A stretch of 15,157 bases of DNA from Bacteroidales bacterium (GTDB taxonomy: Bacteria > Bacteroidota > Bacteroidia > Bacteroidales > UBA932). Below, piece by piece: positions 8,337-15,157 of the stretch (position 1 is its first letter; each line of letters starts with the position of its first letter). The stretch covers positions 1 through 15,157 of the forward strand of contig JAFYMJ010000016.1 of assembly GCA_017556665.1 (NCBI GenBank), given 5' to 3'. The notes under the pieces were generated by a model. That model did not search any database. It saw only the letters and a list, made by a program, of their open reading frames with translations, and was not told where the DNA came from. A program made the translations under genes and the position numbers.

Positions 8337-8918
8337 ATGAAAAATATAGCAATTTTTGCATCTGGCAACGGGTCTAACGCAGAATCTTTAACCAAATATT
8401 TTAACAATGGCAACACTGCCAATGTTAAACTCATTGTTTGCAACAACAAAAATGCATTGGTATTGGAAAGAGCCAAAAACCTGAATATAGAGGCCCTGAT
8501 TATGCCTAAAGAGCACCTTTGTTCAGAAAATCCTGTAGAATTGCTAGAAATTCTGGAGTCAAGAAAAATTGACTATATAATTCTTGCCGGATATCTTTTA
8601 AAGATTCCGTTGGCATTGGTAAATAAATACACTCATAAAATTATCAACATCCATCCTGCCCTTTTGCCAAAATACGGAGGTAAAGGAATGTATGGTATGA
8701 ACATCCACAAAGCTGTTGTAGAGGCTAAAGAAAAGGAAACAGGAATTACCATTCATCTTATTGATGAGATATATGACAACGGCAAGATAATATTCCAGAC
8801 AACCTGCTCCGTAGAACCAGATGACACTCCAGAAATTGTGGCAAAAAAAATAAGCCTGCTTGAGCAGACTTATTTTCCTAAAGTTGTAGAAGAATATATT
8901 CTATCCGGCAATCGCTAA
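8337..8918 (+). CDS. purN: Phosphoribosylglycinamide formyltransferase (GART)
   Basis: PurN transfers the formyl group of 10-formyl-THF to GAR, the third step of de novo purine synthesis; purH in the same window does the final steps. The 193-residue protein has the phosphate-binding N-terminus IAIFASGNGSNAESL, and the catalytic residues N104 and H106 in INIHPALLPKYGGKG. D143 in HLIDEIYDNG matches the catalytic aspartate. The length is normal for the single-domain enzyme. It diverges from acpP with its own -7 box upstream. Its TAA stop overlaps the stop of the convergent YitT-type gene by four bases, leaving no room for a terminator outside the coding sequence. Confidence 0.96.
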   Translation: MKNIAIFASGNGSNAESLTKYFNNGNTANVKLIVCNNKNALVLERAKNLNIEALIMPKEHLCSENPVELLEILESRKIDYIILAGYLLKIPLALVNKYTHKIINIHPALLPKYGGKGMYGMNIHKAVVEAKEKETGITIHLIDEIYDNGKIIFQTTCSVEPDDTPEIVAKKISLLEQTYFPKVVEEYILSGNR

Positions 8919-9811
8919 ACATTGCTTACGGTATCATTATTCTTTTTAATCTTTGCCTTAATCATCTCAAAACCCTCTCCATATACACCCATAACGCTGG
9001 AAACTGTAAAGAAGGCGTTATGATCCACCTCTTTTATGGCCCCCATAACCTCTTGTAGCCTGTTCTTTCTTACAACAACCATAAGTATTCTCCCCTCTGA
9101 TTTCTTGTACCAGCCCATAGAGTTTATGGAAGTGACACCCTTATCCATCTCAAAACACAATTTGTCTGCCAACTCTTTATACTTGCTTGTTATAATAAGC
9201 AACTGAACAGCTTGCTTGCTTCCAGTAAGAAGCTGGTCTACTGTAGTTGAGAAAGCTACTGTCATTATGTATCCATAAACTACATCCTGCAAGTTTTTGT
9301 CGGGAAGGAAAAGAATAGATGAAATAATCAGAAAATCTGATATAACATATATTCTTCCTGGAGTTATGTCTCTATACTTGTTTATAACTAGGGCAATGAT
9401 ATCTATACCTCCGGTACTTCCTCCCTGAGTGAACACCAACGCTATACCTACACCACAACATCCACCTCCAACAATTGCATTAATAAGTGGATCTGTAATC
9501 TCAGATGTCCAAGGAATTAACGGAAAGAACTCAAAATAAATAGAACTTACCACAATACTGTAGACTGTCTTAACCCCAAAGCCTCTACCCATTATAATTG
9601 TGCCAACCACCAGCAGTATTACATTTATTATAAAATAAGAGTAAGATACATGCCAGCCAAAAGCATAATTAAGAATGGTTGAGATACCTGTTATACCACC
9701 TCCAGGGATCTGGTTTGGAATTAAAAACCCAGTCCAGCCAAACACATAAAAGCATAAGGCTACAGTAATTATGATATACTCTCTTATAAGTTTAAGGTTA
9801 CAATGTTGCAT
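8915..9811 (-). CDS. YitT family membrane protein with C-terminal DUF2179 domain
   Basis: This belongs to the YitT/DUF161 group of inner-membrane proteins whose substrate or role is not established. The 298 residues show about five to six hydrophobic segments in the first 210. They include the conserved GFLIPNQIPGGGITGIS (about 28-44) and FTQGGSTGGIDIIALVINKY (about 127-146), both typical of the family. A soluble C-terminal domain of about 75 residues (from about 215) fits DUF2179, with GRILMVVVRKNRLQEVMGAIKEVDHNAFFTVSSVMGVYGEGF. The start lies 14 bases inside the end of dsbD, so it is probably translationally coupled as the last gene of the leftward unit. The stop overlaps that of purN. Confidence 0.9.
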   Translation of the reverse strand: MQHCNLKLIREYIIITVALCFYVFGWTGFLIPNQIPGGGITGISTILNYAFGWHVSYSYFIINVILLVVGTIIMGRGFGVKTVYSIVVSSIYFEFFPLIPWTSEITDPLINAIVGGGCCGVGIALVFTQGGSTGGIDIIALVINKYRDITPGRIYVISDFLIISSILFLPDKNLQDVVYGYIMTVAFSTTVDQLLTGSKQAVQLLIITSKYKELADKLCFEMDKGVTSINSMGWYKKSEGRILMVVVRKNRLQEVMGAIKEVDHNAFFTVSSVMGVYGEGFEMIKAKIKKNNDTVSNV

Positions 9812-11831
9812 AAACCTCTACTGCATTATTAAGAAATTGCTCAAAAGCCTCTTTATCCAAATTATAGCCTCTGGCTGGAACAATCTCATTGCCATTGGCA
9901 TCAACAATAATATAGTACGGCATAGCGTTAACTTTATACTTCTCCATTATAAAGTTAGTGTTAATTTTTCCCAAAGCCTTTAACACCTTACCATTTGGAA
10001 GAGTAACCCAATCCTCCTGAGGCACCTCTGTCTTTACATCACCATACAAAGAGACAAACACAAATTTGTTGTTAAGCAGTTCTCTAATCTTTGAATCACT
10101 GAATACAACAGCCTCCATCTCTCTACAGTTTACACAAGCTGCACCTGTATAATCTATAAATACTGGTTTGTTCACTATTTTAGAATACTCCAAAGCCTCC
10201 TGCAAATCAAAGAATCCAGGGATTCCGTCAATATGTTTCAATCCCATTTGGGTAAACTTCTTTGCAGGGTACACATTGTGCTGCTCAGAGCCCGATTGTG
10301 TATATACAACATTTTGCTTAGCCAAGTTAAAGTCTATGCTCTCTACCGGAGGCAAGTAACCACTTAAAGCTTTAAGAGGAGCACCCCACATACCAGGAAT
10401 CATATAAACTACAAAAGAGAATACCACAATTGCAAAGAACAGTCTCTTCACCGACAAATGCTCAACTGGAGAATCGTGCACAAATCTTATCTTGCCTAAA
10501 AGGTATAGACCAAGTAGCGAGAATACAACTATCCAGATTGCAAGATAAACCTCTCTATCCAATAGATTCCACTGATAAACCTGATCTGCAACACTTAGGA
10601 ATTTTAATCCTAAAGCCACCTCTATAAAGCCCAATACAACTTTTACAGAGTTTAACCATCCACCACTCTTTGGAAGATCCTTTAACAAAGATGGAGCAAA
10701 TGCAAACACAGTAAATGGCAAAGCAAATGCCGCAGAGAAAGCCAGCATTGTAATGATTGGCTCCCAAATCTCACCCTGGGTACTCTTGATAAGCACTGAA
10801 CTTACAATTGGACCAGTACAAGAGAATGATACCAATACCAGTGTAAGAGCCATAAAGAAGACACCAATCAAACCACCCTTGTCACTCTTTGTATCTGATT
10901 TGTTTACCAACCAACTTGGCATTGTAATCTCAAATGCACCAAAGAAGCTGGCTGCAAAAACCATAAAAATAACAAAGAACAGAATATTTGGAATCCAGTG
11001 TGTAGCAAGCCAGTTGAATATATCTGCGGTAATTGCATCTCCACCTAAGAAATAGGTCAACAGGATAATTACCGCAATTGGAACTGTGTATAGAGCAACA
11101 ATTGAGAATCCATAAAACGATGCGTAGAATCTTCCTTTCCCCTTACTGCCAGAATTCTTTAGGAAGAAAGAGACAGTCATTGGAACCATTGGGAATACAC
11201 AAGGGGTAAGCAATGCTACAAAACCCCATGCAATAGCCTCAAATATAATTGCCCAAATAGATTTTCCATCCTCTTTAGAAACTGGTGCAACAACCTCTGC
11301 CACAGCCTCAACCTTACTTTCAGATTTTACCTCTTTAGCCTGTGCAACACTTGCTGTACCAGGAATTTCAACAGTAATCTCCTGGTCAGTTGGAGGAAGA
11401 CATTCAGAATTGCTGCATGTCTGCCACTCAACAATAATCTTTACCTTACCGCTACCGGCATTAAACTTCTGACCAATCTTTGCACCATCACCACAAGTTC
11501 CAATCTCCATTTTAAATGACGGATCATACTCCTTGTGTGCAGGTGTAAGAAGATATGGCTCACCTGCAACAGCTGCCTCCTTGGTAACACCATCCATAAA
11601 TTCAAATTGCAGATTGGTAGCAATTGGACCTCCTTTGTATGGGCCAAGGTCATAAATGTGCCAATCACCCTCTATGTATGCAGTAAGAACCACTTCATAC
11701 AATTGGGCAGTGCCATTCTCATCATTAACTTTATTTACAGCAGCACTCCACTCTACTGGATTCTGCATTTGAGCAAAAGCTCCAATACCAAACAGCATTA
11801 CAAAGAATGCCAGAAAAAATCTTTTTATCAT
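9798..11831 (-). CDS. dsbD: Thiol:disulfide interchange protein DsbD
   Basis: DsbD moves electrons from cytoplasmic thioredoxin across the inner membrane to keep periplasmic thiols reduced. All three modules are present in 677 residues. First come a signal peptide (about 1-20, cleavage likely after AFA) and an N-terminal periplasmic domain with a cysteine pair C139/C144 (TCSNSEC). A transmembrane domain spans about 190-480 and has the redox pair C211 (LLTPCVFPMVP) and C338 (SFSCTGPI). The C-terminal thioredoxin-like domain carries C566-V-N-C569 (TGAACVNCREME) and the cis-proline stretch NAMPYYIIVD. No redox cysteine is missing. It sits 18 bases after the nitroreductase gene and overlaps the YitT-type gene by 14 bases. 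Confidence 0.95.
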   Translation of the reverse strand: MIKRFFLAFFVMLFGIGAFAQMQNPVEWSAAVNKVNDENGTAQLYEVVLTAYIEGDWHIYDLGPYKGGPIATNLQFEFMDGVTKEAAVAGEPYLLTPAHKEYDPSFKMEIGTCGDGAKIGQKFNAGSGKVKIIVEWQTCSNSECLPPTDQEITVEIPGTASVAQAKEVKSESKVEAVAEVVAPVSKEDGKSIWAIIFEAIAWGFVALLTPCVFPMVPMTVSFFLKNSGSKGKGRFYASFYGFSIVALYTVPIAVIILLTYFLGGDAITADIFNWLATHWIPNILFFVIFMVFAASFFGAFEITMPSWLVNKSDTKSDKGGLIGVFFMALTLVLVSFSCTGPIVSSVLIKSTQGEIWEPIITMLAFSAAFALPFTVFAFAPSLLKDLPKSGGWLNSVKVVLGFIEVALGLKFLSVADQVYQWNLLDREVYLAIWIVVFSLLGLYLLGKIRFVHDSPVEHLSVKRLFFAIVVFSFVVYMIPGMWGAPLKALSGYLPPVESIDFNLAKQNVVYTQSGSEQHNVYPAKKFTQMGLKHIDGIPGFFDLQEALEYSKIVNKPVFIDYTGAACVNCREMEAVVFSDSKIRELLNNKFVFVSLYGDVKTEVPQEDWVTLPNGKVLKALGKINTNFIMEKYKVNAMPYYIIVDANGNEIVPARGYNLDKEAFEQFLNNAVEVYATL

Positions 11832-11849
11832 ATTTTAATCTAAACTATT

Positions 11850-12461
11850 TTACCAAACATTATAATGTACTTTCTCTGGTTTCCATTTATCCTTAGGCTT
11901 CTCCTCTTTTGCCGGGTACCCAATCGGGATAAGGCATAATGGCATATACGGATCAGGTATATTCAGTGCCGCTTTCATATTTGACATTCTGTCCTCATAT
12001 GGATAACCTGCTGTCCATACACCACCCAGACCCATAGATTCTATAGCCAAAAGAATATTCTCAGCCGCAGCACTACAATCCAAATACCAATACTCAGAAA
12101 CCTCTGGATTTCCAACAACCACTATTGCAGCAGAAGCACTGCTCAACATCTTTGCATATGGAAGCTGCTCAGCCAGTTTAGCCATTGGCTCTCTGTTATC
12201 AAGGACAAAAAACTCCCAAGGTTGCTTGTTTTTTCCAGTAGGAGCCGCCATGCCAGCCTTTACAATCTGCTCTAAAGTGTCTTTAGAAATTTGCATAGGA
12301 TTTCCATTGGCATCTGCTTTATATGCCCTTACACTCTTTCTGGCAAAAATATTCTCCATAACCACTAAAGTTTTATCTGTTGGTTCGCTAACTGCCTTAG
12401 GTGCACAACTCTGTATAAACAGCACCGCACATATGGTACAAACCAATAAAATGTATCTCAT
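11850..12461 (-). CDS. Lipoprotein nitroreductase family protein
   Basis: Nitroreductase-fold proteins bind FMN and reduce nitro compounds, quinones or other substrates with NAD(P)H. After the leader, the 203-residue protein shows family features: NIFARKSVRAY (about 38-48), APTGKNKQPWEFFVL (flavin-binding region, about 74-88), AAAENILLAIESMGLGGVWTAGYPY (about 131-155), and the C-terminal LIPIGYPAKEEKPKDKW. The N-terminus is a type II signal with lipobox I16-Q17-S18-C19 followed by A20-P21, so the mature enzyme should be lipid-anchored outside the cytoplasm, which is odd for an NAD(P)H-dependent flavoenzyme. It lies 2 bases after the SGNH gene and 18 before dsbD. The physiological substrate is not evident. 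Confidence 0.9.
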   Translation of the reverse strand: MRYILLVCTICAVLFIQSCAPKAVSEPTDKTLVVMENIFARKSVRAYKADANGNPMQISKDTLEQIVKAGMAAPTGKNKQPWEFFVLDNREPMAKLAEQLPYAKMLSSASAAIVVVGNPEVSEYWYLDCSAAAENILLAIESMGLGGVWTAGYPYEDRMSNMKAALNIPDPYMPLCLIPIGYPAKEEKPKDKWKPEKVHYNVW

Positions 12462-12463
12462 TA

Positions 12464-13132
12464 TTATTTAACTTTTAATGCCTTAAGAATAATCTCTTCC
12501 ATTATTTCATAACCAGAAACCAACGGATGACAACCATCTTTAGATATCTCTGCACTTAAACCGCCCTCTCCGTTATCCAACGCAGAATGATAATCTACAT
12601 ATTGTATTTTCTCTTTTTGGCAGAAAGCTTTAAGTTTTTCATTAAGCTCTTTAACCACCGGTGCCGGTTTTAGATCTTTTCTCCACACAAATCTGTCACA
12701 AGGAATAACAGAACACACAACAGGCTTAATCTTGTTGGCTCTTGCTATGTCGCACATAGATTTTATATTTCCAACCACATTATCCAAAGAGATTGGACCA
12801 CAGTTCTCTGCAATGTCATTTGTACCCGCCAAAATAACCACTTTTTTAGGTTTCAAATCAACTACATCCCTTTGGAATCTTGCCAACATCTGATATGTTG
12901 TCTGACCACTGATTCCCCTTGCAGCAAAATTACGGGAACTAAAGAACTCCTTACGGAATTTAAGCCAGTTCTCTGTAATTGAGTCACCCATAAACGCTAC
13001 TGCAGGAGACTCTGTAACAGCCTCATTGGCACTTTTATACACACCATATTGTGCCCAATCCTTACCCTTTTGAGCATTACCTGTAACTGCCACCAAGCAA
13101 AATACAGCAATTATCACCAAAATTCTTTTCAT
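12464..13132 (-). CDS. Exported SGNH/GDSL-type esterase or acetylhydrolase
   Basis: This is a secreted serine hydrolase of the SGNH superfamily, which removes acyl or acetyl groups from lipids, glycans or other esters; the substrate cannot be told from sequence. The 222 residues begin with a signal peptide (1-20, cleavage likely after GNA). The four family blocks follow: nucleophile S51 in FMGDSITENW, oxyanion G73 in ARGISGQTT, N105 in LAGTNDIAEN, and the D199-G-C-H202 pair that completes the catalytic triad. It is the first gene of the leftward SGNH-nitroreductase-dsbD-yitT unit and has a good promoter about 60 bases upstream. Confidence 0.92.
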   Translation of the reverse strand: MKRILVIIAVFCLVAVTGNAQKGKDWAQYGVYKSANEAVTESPAVAFMGDSITENWLKFRKEFFSSRNFAARGISGQTTYQMLARFQRDVVDLKPKKVVILAGTNDIAENCGPISLDNVVGNIKSMCDIARANKIKPVVCSVIPCDRFVWRKDLKPAPVVKELNEKLKAFCQKEKIQYVDYHSALDNGEGGLSAEISKDGCHPLVSGYEIMEEIILKALKVK

Positions 13133-13190
13133 AATATTATACCTTTAAAACACTCATTTTCATTATCCCGACAACCACTGTCAGAACCCA

Positions 13191-13221
13191 CAAAGATACT
13201 GAATATAACTTTATTAGACAA
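13191..13221 (-). promoter_or_regulatory. Bacteroidota promoter for the SGNH-nitroreductase-dsbD unit
   Basis: On the minus strand, TTG (13219-13221) is followed after 20 bases by TATCTTTG (13191-13198), an exact TAnnTTTG -7 box at about the expected distance from the -33 element. Transcription would start near 13186, giving a leader of about 50 bases. It is the best-formed promoter in the window and points away from the toxin-antitoxin relic. Confidence 0.6.
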
Positions 13222-13286
13222 TAGACCACAAAAAAAGCACTCAATACAACCTCTAACAGGATCACCCTTTATTCACCCTAAAAATA

Positions 13287-13317
13287 TTTGTTTTTGTTAA
13301 CTATTTGGTCAACTTTG
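13287..13317 (+). promoter_or_regulatory. Probable promoter of the toxin-antitoxin locus
   Basis: TTTG at 13287-13290 is followed after 19 bases by CAACTTTG (13310-13317), which matches TAnnTTTG in all but the first base. It lies about 22 bases before the toxin start. An imperfect inverted repeat, GTTAAC (13296-13301) with GTCAAC (13308-13313), lies between and over the elements and could be the operator for the antitoxin. Both readings are inferred. Confidence 0.4.
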
Positions 13318-13338
13318 CACAAATAGGAATTAGTGGAG

Positions 13339-13483
13339 ATGGATAAAAGGGAAATTGTTTTTTACAAACATTATTTTAAAGAGTTCTATATCAAGCAGTC
13401 AGAAAAAAACTAATAAAACCCCTATTAACGAGATTGATAAAGCAGAAAAATTAATGAATGAATATTTTAAGAATAAGATATAA
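13339..13483 (+). pseudogene. HigB/Gp49-type (DUF891) toxin with internal out-of-frame deletion
   Basis: The reading frame from ATG 13339 gives MDKREIVFYKHYFKEFYIKQ, the standard N-terminus of RelE/ParE-superfamily Gp49-like toxins (usual length about 110), but stops at 13411 after 24 codons. In the next frame, from about 13400 to the stop at 13483, runs QKKTNKTPINEIDKAEKLMN and so on, which is the usual C-terminus of the same toxins. Only about 20 N-terminal and 28 C-terminal residues remain. The central 60 or so residues, including the catalytic core, are gone, and the join is out of frame. The junction is near 13396-13402, where CAG occurs on both sides. The gene cannot make a toxin. The antitoxin starts 4 bases after the remnant's stop, as in an intact toxin-first operon. 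Confidence 0.8.
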
Positions 13484-13487
13484 TAAT

Positions 13488-13799
13488 ATGGAAAGAATAA
13501 AGCGAAACAATATAATGGCCAGCAGTAATCTCAAAGAATTAATAGATGCCGACTTTGGTAAAGCTGGTACACAATCAAGAGAAAATTTCAATCAAGACGC
13601 CGAAGCATTTTGCCTAGCCCAAACACTAAAGGAAGAAAGACTTAAAGCTGGATTAACACAAGAGCAACTAGCTGAAAAAATTGGCACTAAAAAAACTTAT
13701 ATTTCTAGACTTGAAAACGGTAAGGCTGATGTACAATTAGGCACGCTATTTAGAATTTTTGAAGGATTGGGGAGAAAAGTGGAGCAATTGAAAAAATAG
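13488..13799 (+). CDS. XRE-family antitoxin (HigA-like), now without a working toxin
   Basis: Antitoxins of this group bind and neutralise the Gp49/HigB toxin and repress their own operon. I chose ATG 13488, 4 bases after the toxin remnant; an in-frame ATG at 13458 lies inside the toxin tail, and ATG 13515 is also possible. The 103-residue product has the family N-terminus SNLKELIDADFGKAGTQSRENF and an HTH_3 domain at about 45-97 (LKEERLKAGLTQEQLAEKIGTKKTYISRLENGKADVQLGTLFRIFEGLG). The ending EQLKK differs from the hydrophobic strand (such as ISFTIL) that I recall at the end of relatives, and an insertion sequence starts immediately downstream, so the last few codons may be foreign. DNA binding looks intact. 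Confidence 0.88.
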   Translation: MERIKRNNIMASSNLKELIDADFGKAGTQSRENFNQDAEAFCLAQTLKEERLKAGLTQEQLAEKIGTKKTYISRLENGKADVQLGTLFRIFEGLGRKVEQLKK

Positions 13800-13819
13800 G
13801 TGGAGTAAAGTAAAAAGTC

Positions 13820-13827
13820 TATCTTTG
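13820..13827 (+). promoter_or_regulatory. Possible -7 box for the transposase
   Basis: TATCTTTG exactly matches the TAnnTTTG consensus and ends 12 bases before the transposase ATG at 13840. No TTTG at suitable upstream spacing is present, so this rests on the -7 box alone. Confidence 0.35.
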
Positions 13828-13839
13828 AAAACAAAAAAG

Positions 13840-14229
13840 ATGGATAAGAAAAAAGTCAGTTATGAGGATTTACTCCGCCTAATTTTACCTTCAGAGATAT
13901 TTGATTACTTTGATGTCATTAAGGTTGATGTATATGATAAAGAAGTACATCTGTTTGTTGATGAAAAGAACATTTTACCAGAAGGTCTGCTAAAAAGAGA
14001 CTATCAGTCTAAAGGTTTTTATCCAGAATCAATCATTCAAGATTATCCAATAAGAGATAAAGCTGTTTTTATCCATGCCAGACGCAGGAAGTGGCAGAAT
14101 GTATCAACATCAGAGGTTGTAAGTAATGACTTTAATCTTACCGAAAAAGGCACGCGTTATTCCCCTGGATTCGCGTCTTTTTTAAAAGGAATTCTTGGAT
14201 TCGTACCCAATCAGCAGCAAGAGTCTTGA
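13840..14229 (+). CDS. ISAon1-type transposase, N-terminal ORF (orfA)
   Basis: This short ORF corresponds to the N-terminal region protein of ISAon1-type ISL3 transposases, expected to hold the DNA-binding part. The 129 residues include LRLILPSEIFDYFDVIKVDV near the start, a basic RRRKW segment at about 86-90, and the typical LTEKGTRYSPGFASFLKGILG near 102-122. I chose ATG 13840; a TTG at 13825 in the same frame is less likely. It has no DDE residues of its own. The last seven codons (PNQQQES) look like read-through after the natural junction: the family continuation lies in the +1 frame. Confidence 0.82.
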   Translation: MDKKKVSYEDLLRLILPSEIFDYFDVIKVDVYDKEVHLFVDEKNILPEGLLKRDYQSKGFYPESIIQDYPIRDKAVFIHARRRKWQNVSTSEVVSNDFNLTEKGTRYSPGFASFLKGILGFVPNQQQES

Positions 14230-15157
14230 GAAGTTCTATCACATAGATGGTGACCAATTGGGCCAACAATATAAGGACTACTTAAGTGATTACCAGCAAT
14301 GGGACCAGAAAGAACATGCAGATCAATGGGTAATCTTTCCTGAAAACATAGGACCAAGACTTAGTATTGATGAAACCAGTCCATCCAACGGTGAGTTATA
14401 TACTGTTATCACCAATAAAGATGCTCATGGCAAAAAGGGGGCTCTAGTTGCCATTGTATCAGGTGTGCAATCCGAACATGTGATAGCTATAATCAATAAG
14501 ATACCTTTCAAATACAGACAAAAGGTAATTGAGATTACCCTTGATATGGCAAACACAATGAATCTGATTGTAAAAAGATGTTTCCCTAATGCAGAACGCA
14601 TTATAGACCGTTTTCATGTTCAAAAGCTGGCCTACGACGCATTGCAAGAGATGAGGATTGCACATAGATGGGATGCAATTAATGAAGAAACGGATGCTAT
14701 ACAAAACGCAAGATTAGATCACAGGACTTATACTCCTGAGGTTCTTGCAAATGGTGATACAAAGAAACTGCTGCTATTCAGAAGCAGATATCTCTTGTTC
14801 AAATCTCCTGAAAAGTGGACACCTCAGCAAAGCCTAAGGGCAAAGATACTTTTTGATATGTATCCCGATATCAAGAAGGCTTATTGGCTTGTACATAAGC
14901 TTAGAGTAATATATAATACTTCAAAATATAGGGGTACTGCGTATAAGAAATTAGCTCTTTGGTTCAATGAAGTTACAGACAGCGGATTTAAGTCTTTCAA
15001 TACAATCAGCGCAACTATATATTCACACTATAATGAGATTCTGAACTATTTCAATAATAGAGCAACTAATGCATCAGCTGAATCTTTCAATGCAAAAATC
15101 AAAAGGTTCAGGACTACTTTACACGGAGTTAGAGACTTGAAATTTTTCTTTTTTAGA
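14186..15157 (+). CDS. ISL3-family DDE transposase, C-terminal ORF (orfB), 3' end outside the window
   Basis: The frame is open from 14186, just after a TAA at 14183, to the last base. Family-like sequence starts at about 14207 (PISSKSLEKFYHIDGDQL). The DDE catalytic residues are visible: Asp in LSIDETS (codon 14369), Asp in ITLDMANTM (codon 14543), and Glu in NASAESFNAKIKRFR (codon 15080), with ISL3 signatures RIIDRFHVQKLAYDALQEMR and LHGVRDLKFFFFR. There is no ATG near the start of this frame. Expression probably needs a +1 shift from the upstream ORF (CCC-A at 14206-14209) or re-initiation at an unusual codon such as TTG 14195. Only the last part of the protein is missing. Confidence 0.88.

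Larger units (their letters stand above)
13800..15157 (+). mobile_element. ISL3-type insertion sequence of the ISAon1 kind, right end outside the window
   Basis: Two transposase frames of an ISL3-family element fill this region and run off the window. The left boundary is not defined: it must lie between the end of the antitoxin HTH (about 13775) and the transposase start at 13840. I see no terminal inverted repeat that can be confirmed without the right end. The element appears recent or active, since the long DDE frame has no stops or gaps over 324 codons. It lies on the same strand as the toxin-antitoxin relic. Confidence 0.8.

Noticed and set aside
11840-11847. Possible -7 box (TAGTTTAG on the minus strand) for dsbD alone
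   Set aside because: It differs from the consensus in a key base, lacks a -33 element at suitable distance, and lies in an 18-base gap inside a tight operon.
13458-13487. Upstream ATG extending the antitoxin by 10 residues
   Set aside because: These codons overlap the toxin remnant's C-terminus, and the product MNILRIRYNN is not like the family; the ATG at 13488 right after the toxin stop fits the operon layout.
14459-14704. An 81-codon antisense open frame inside the transposase region
   Set aside because: It overlaps the conserved DDE transposase frame and shows no domain.
1-15157. CRISPR arrays, tRNA or rRNA genes, riboswitches
   Set aside because: I saw no regularly spaced repeats, no cloverleaf-like segments and no rRNA-like stretches; nearly all of the window is protein coding.

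Overview
The window is a chromosomal segment of a low-GC Bacteroidota, most likely of the order Bacteroidales. Three things point there: the gene order purH-mreB-mreC-mreD-mrdA-rodA, the purN/acpP-fabF neighbourhood, and several matches to the Bacteroidota promoter -7 box TAnnTTTG with no obvious Shine-Dalgarno sites. Every assignment below rests on reading the translated sequence and recalled family knowledge; no search was run.

Layout. Positions 1-6630 (+) hold the 3' two thirds of purH, followed with almost no spacing by mreB, mreC, mreD, mrdA (PBP2) and rodA. These five encode the core of the elongation machine: cytoskeleton, membrane scaffold, transpeptidase and SEDS glycosyltransferase. 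The unit ends against a convergent acpP-fabF pair (-, 6686-8194) at a double-hairpin terminator region (6629-6700). purN (+, 8337-8918) diverges from acpP and overlaps the next convergent gene by four bases.

Positions 8915-13132 (-) form a tight four-gene unit, transcribed from a good promoter near 13191-13221: an exported SGNH hydrolase, a lipoprotein nitroreductase, a full three-domain DsbD, and a YitT/DUF2179 membrane protein. The first two act outside the cytoplasm, and DsbD carries electrons across the inner membrane, so the unit looks like an envelope maintenance or redox operon.

Positions 13190-15157 are the accessory part. A HigB/Gp49-type (DUF891) toxin gene survives only as its first ~20 and last ~25 codons, joined out of frame, followed by an intact-looking XRE antitoxin. 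Directly behind it starts an ISL3-type insertion sequence of the ISAon1 kind. Its transposase is encoded in two frames: a short N-terminal ORF and a long DDE ORF in the +1 frame that runs off the window end.

I found no wholly new system. The most interesting points are the internally deleted toxin with a retained antitoxin, the +1-frame transposase arrangement, the RodA with about 100 extra membrane residues, and the extracytoplasmic nitroreductase/DsbD operon. No stretch over 300 bases lacks a gene; the two larger gaps (8195-8336 and 13133-13338) hold divergent promoters.
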